From: PoT sp049331405
GTDB lineage: Bacteria; Planctomycetota; Planctomycetia; Isosphaerales; Isosphaeraceae
Reading direction: 5' to 3'
Length of the DNA: 64,000 bases
Assembly (NCBI RefSeq): GCF_049331405.1
Contig: NZ_CP186274.1
Location: 5,332,001 to 5,396,000, forward strand
Under the pieces are notes generated by a model. The model had not been told where the DNA came from. It saw only the letters and a list, made by a program, of their open reading frames with translations, and searched no databases. Shown here piece after piece: positions 63,532 through 64,000 of this stretch. Within the stretch, counting starts at the first letter, position 1. Every line of letters starts with the position of its first letter. A program made the translations under genes and the position numbers.

Positions 63532-64000
63532 TCACTCCTCGACGTCACCGGCCGGGAACCGGACCCAGAAGGGGCTGGCCCAGGCGAGCTCGCCGTCTTC
63601 CTGGATCGCGCGGACGTAATACCAGCTCAGGCCGCCCGGCCGCTTCTCGCTGTCCGTCCAGTCGAACTCGACGCGGACCTGCTTGGGCTCGGTCGAGAAG
63701 ACATAGACGAAATCCTTGATGATGTCGACCCGAGCGATCGGCTTGGTGCCGTGGACGAGGACCTTGAGGCTGACCGGCCCCTGCGCCGTGAACTCGTCCC
63801 CCATGAGGTGGTTGCCCGAGCGGACGTCGAGCACGATATTGTCGGTGGCGCCGTAGCAGTGCCGACGCTTGAAGGCGTCGAAGACGGCCTCGCGGGTGAA
63901 GTCCTCCGCCACGGCCACGGCGTAGCTGATGTGCGTCGAGACGTGGTCGCTCGAGGCGAGGTAGCCGAGCCGATACTGCATGGCCAGAGCGTTCCAGACC
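63532..64000 (-). CDS. DUF3604 family protein, C-terminal part (cut by window edge)
   Basis: The frame runs off the window at 64000 without a start; the first ATG inside (63981) is internal because the upstream codons continue the family pattern (VWNALAM). The visible 155 residues include YRLGYLASSDHVSTHISYAV, TREAVFDAFKRRHCYGATDN and a C-terminal immunoglobulin-like part with WYYVRAIQEDGELAWASPFW. This is the end of DUF3604, a PHP-like metal-dependent hydrolase family. DHxxTH and the HCYGATDN segment carry likely metal ligands. Confidence 0.87.
   Translation of the reverse strand, partial: VWNALAMQYRLGYLASSDHVSTHISYAVAVAEDFTREAVFDAFKRRHCYGATDNIVLDVRSGNHLMGDEFTAQGPVSLKVLVHGTKPIARVDIIKDFVYVFSTEPKQVRVEFDWTDSEKRPGGLSWYYVRAIQEDGELAWASPFWVRFPAGDVEE

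Overview
The window looks like chromosome from a high-GC planctomycete, most probably of the Isosphaeraceae type. Support comes from family content: two DUF1559 pilin-like proteins, a DUF1587/1592/1588/1585-type cytochrome c protein paired with a DUF1552 protein, two FG-GAP/ASPIC-UnbV proteins, a Minf_1886 protein, Tat-type signals on many secreted enzymes, and an ECF sigma factor beside a decayed kinase-type gene. No phage, IS, plasmid, rRNA or CRISPR signature is visible. One tRNA-Arg(CCG) is present. All assignments come from reading the sequence; no database search was run.

Layout. 19-6453 (minus) is a compact five-gene cluster: FdhF/YdeP-type molybdopterin oxidoreductase, DUF7009 protein, cydA, cydB and an exported bicupin of the oxalate decarboxylase type. 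Together they could decarboxylate oxalate to formate and pass formate electrons to O2 through cytochrome bd. I regard this as the most interesting candidate system. 7038-11383 (plus) is the DUF1592/DUF1552 pair. 11436-14721 (minus) holds a cupin, an amidohydrolase and an HGSNAT-like membrane acyltransferase. 14722-19259 is gene-poor, with small membrane or orphan proteins and a 28-bp inverted repeat. 19260-31939 holds a macro-domain protein, two ASPIC/UnbV proteins, the tRNA, a monooxygenase-like/EEP pair, an EF-hand protein fused to a deiodinase-like thioredoxin fold, two paralogous small secreted proteins with a PCxGPTCS motif, and a 41-residue membrane peptide. 31940-40056 holds a DUF1559 protein, two SDRs, a PIG-L homologue, EgtD, a phosphofructokinase and an esterase.

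40361-45443 (minus) is a four-gene ABC uptake operon with a single-chain tandem substrate-binding protein and a STAS-domain protein as second gene. It is followed by a decayed kinase-type C-terminus carrying an in-frame TAG, and an ECF sigma factor. 47080-56112 holds an NmrA-like reductase, small proteins, a second DUF1559, S4 and CvpA proteins, a class A beta-lactamase-like hydrolase, a thioesterase, two overlapping CX5R phosphatases and a lipoprotein. 56579-64000 holds a GH3 glycosidase, a Trm112-like protein, RicT/PSP1, a Minf_1886 protein, a non-canonical Ser/Thr kinase followed by an AP2-like/J-domain fusion, and the C-terminal part of a DUF3604 protein cut by the window edge.

Limits: start codons were chosen from ribosome-binding sites and signal peptides; promoters could not be assigned confidently.
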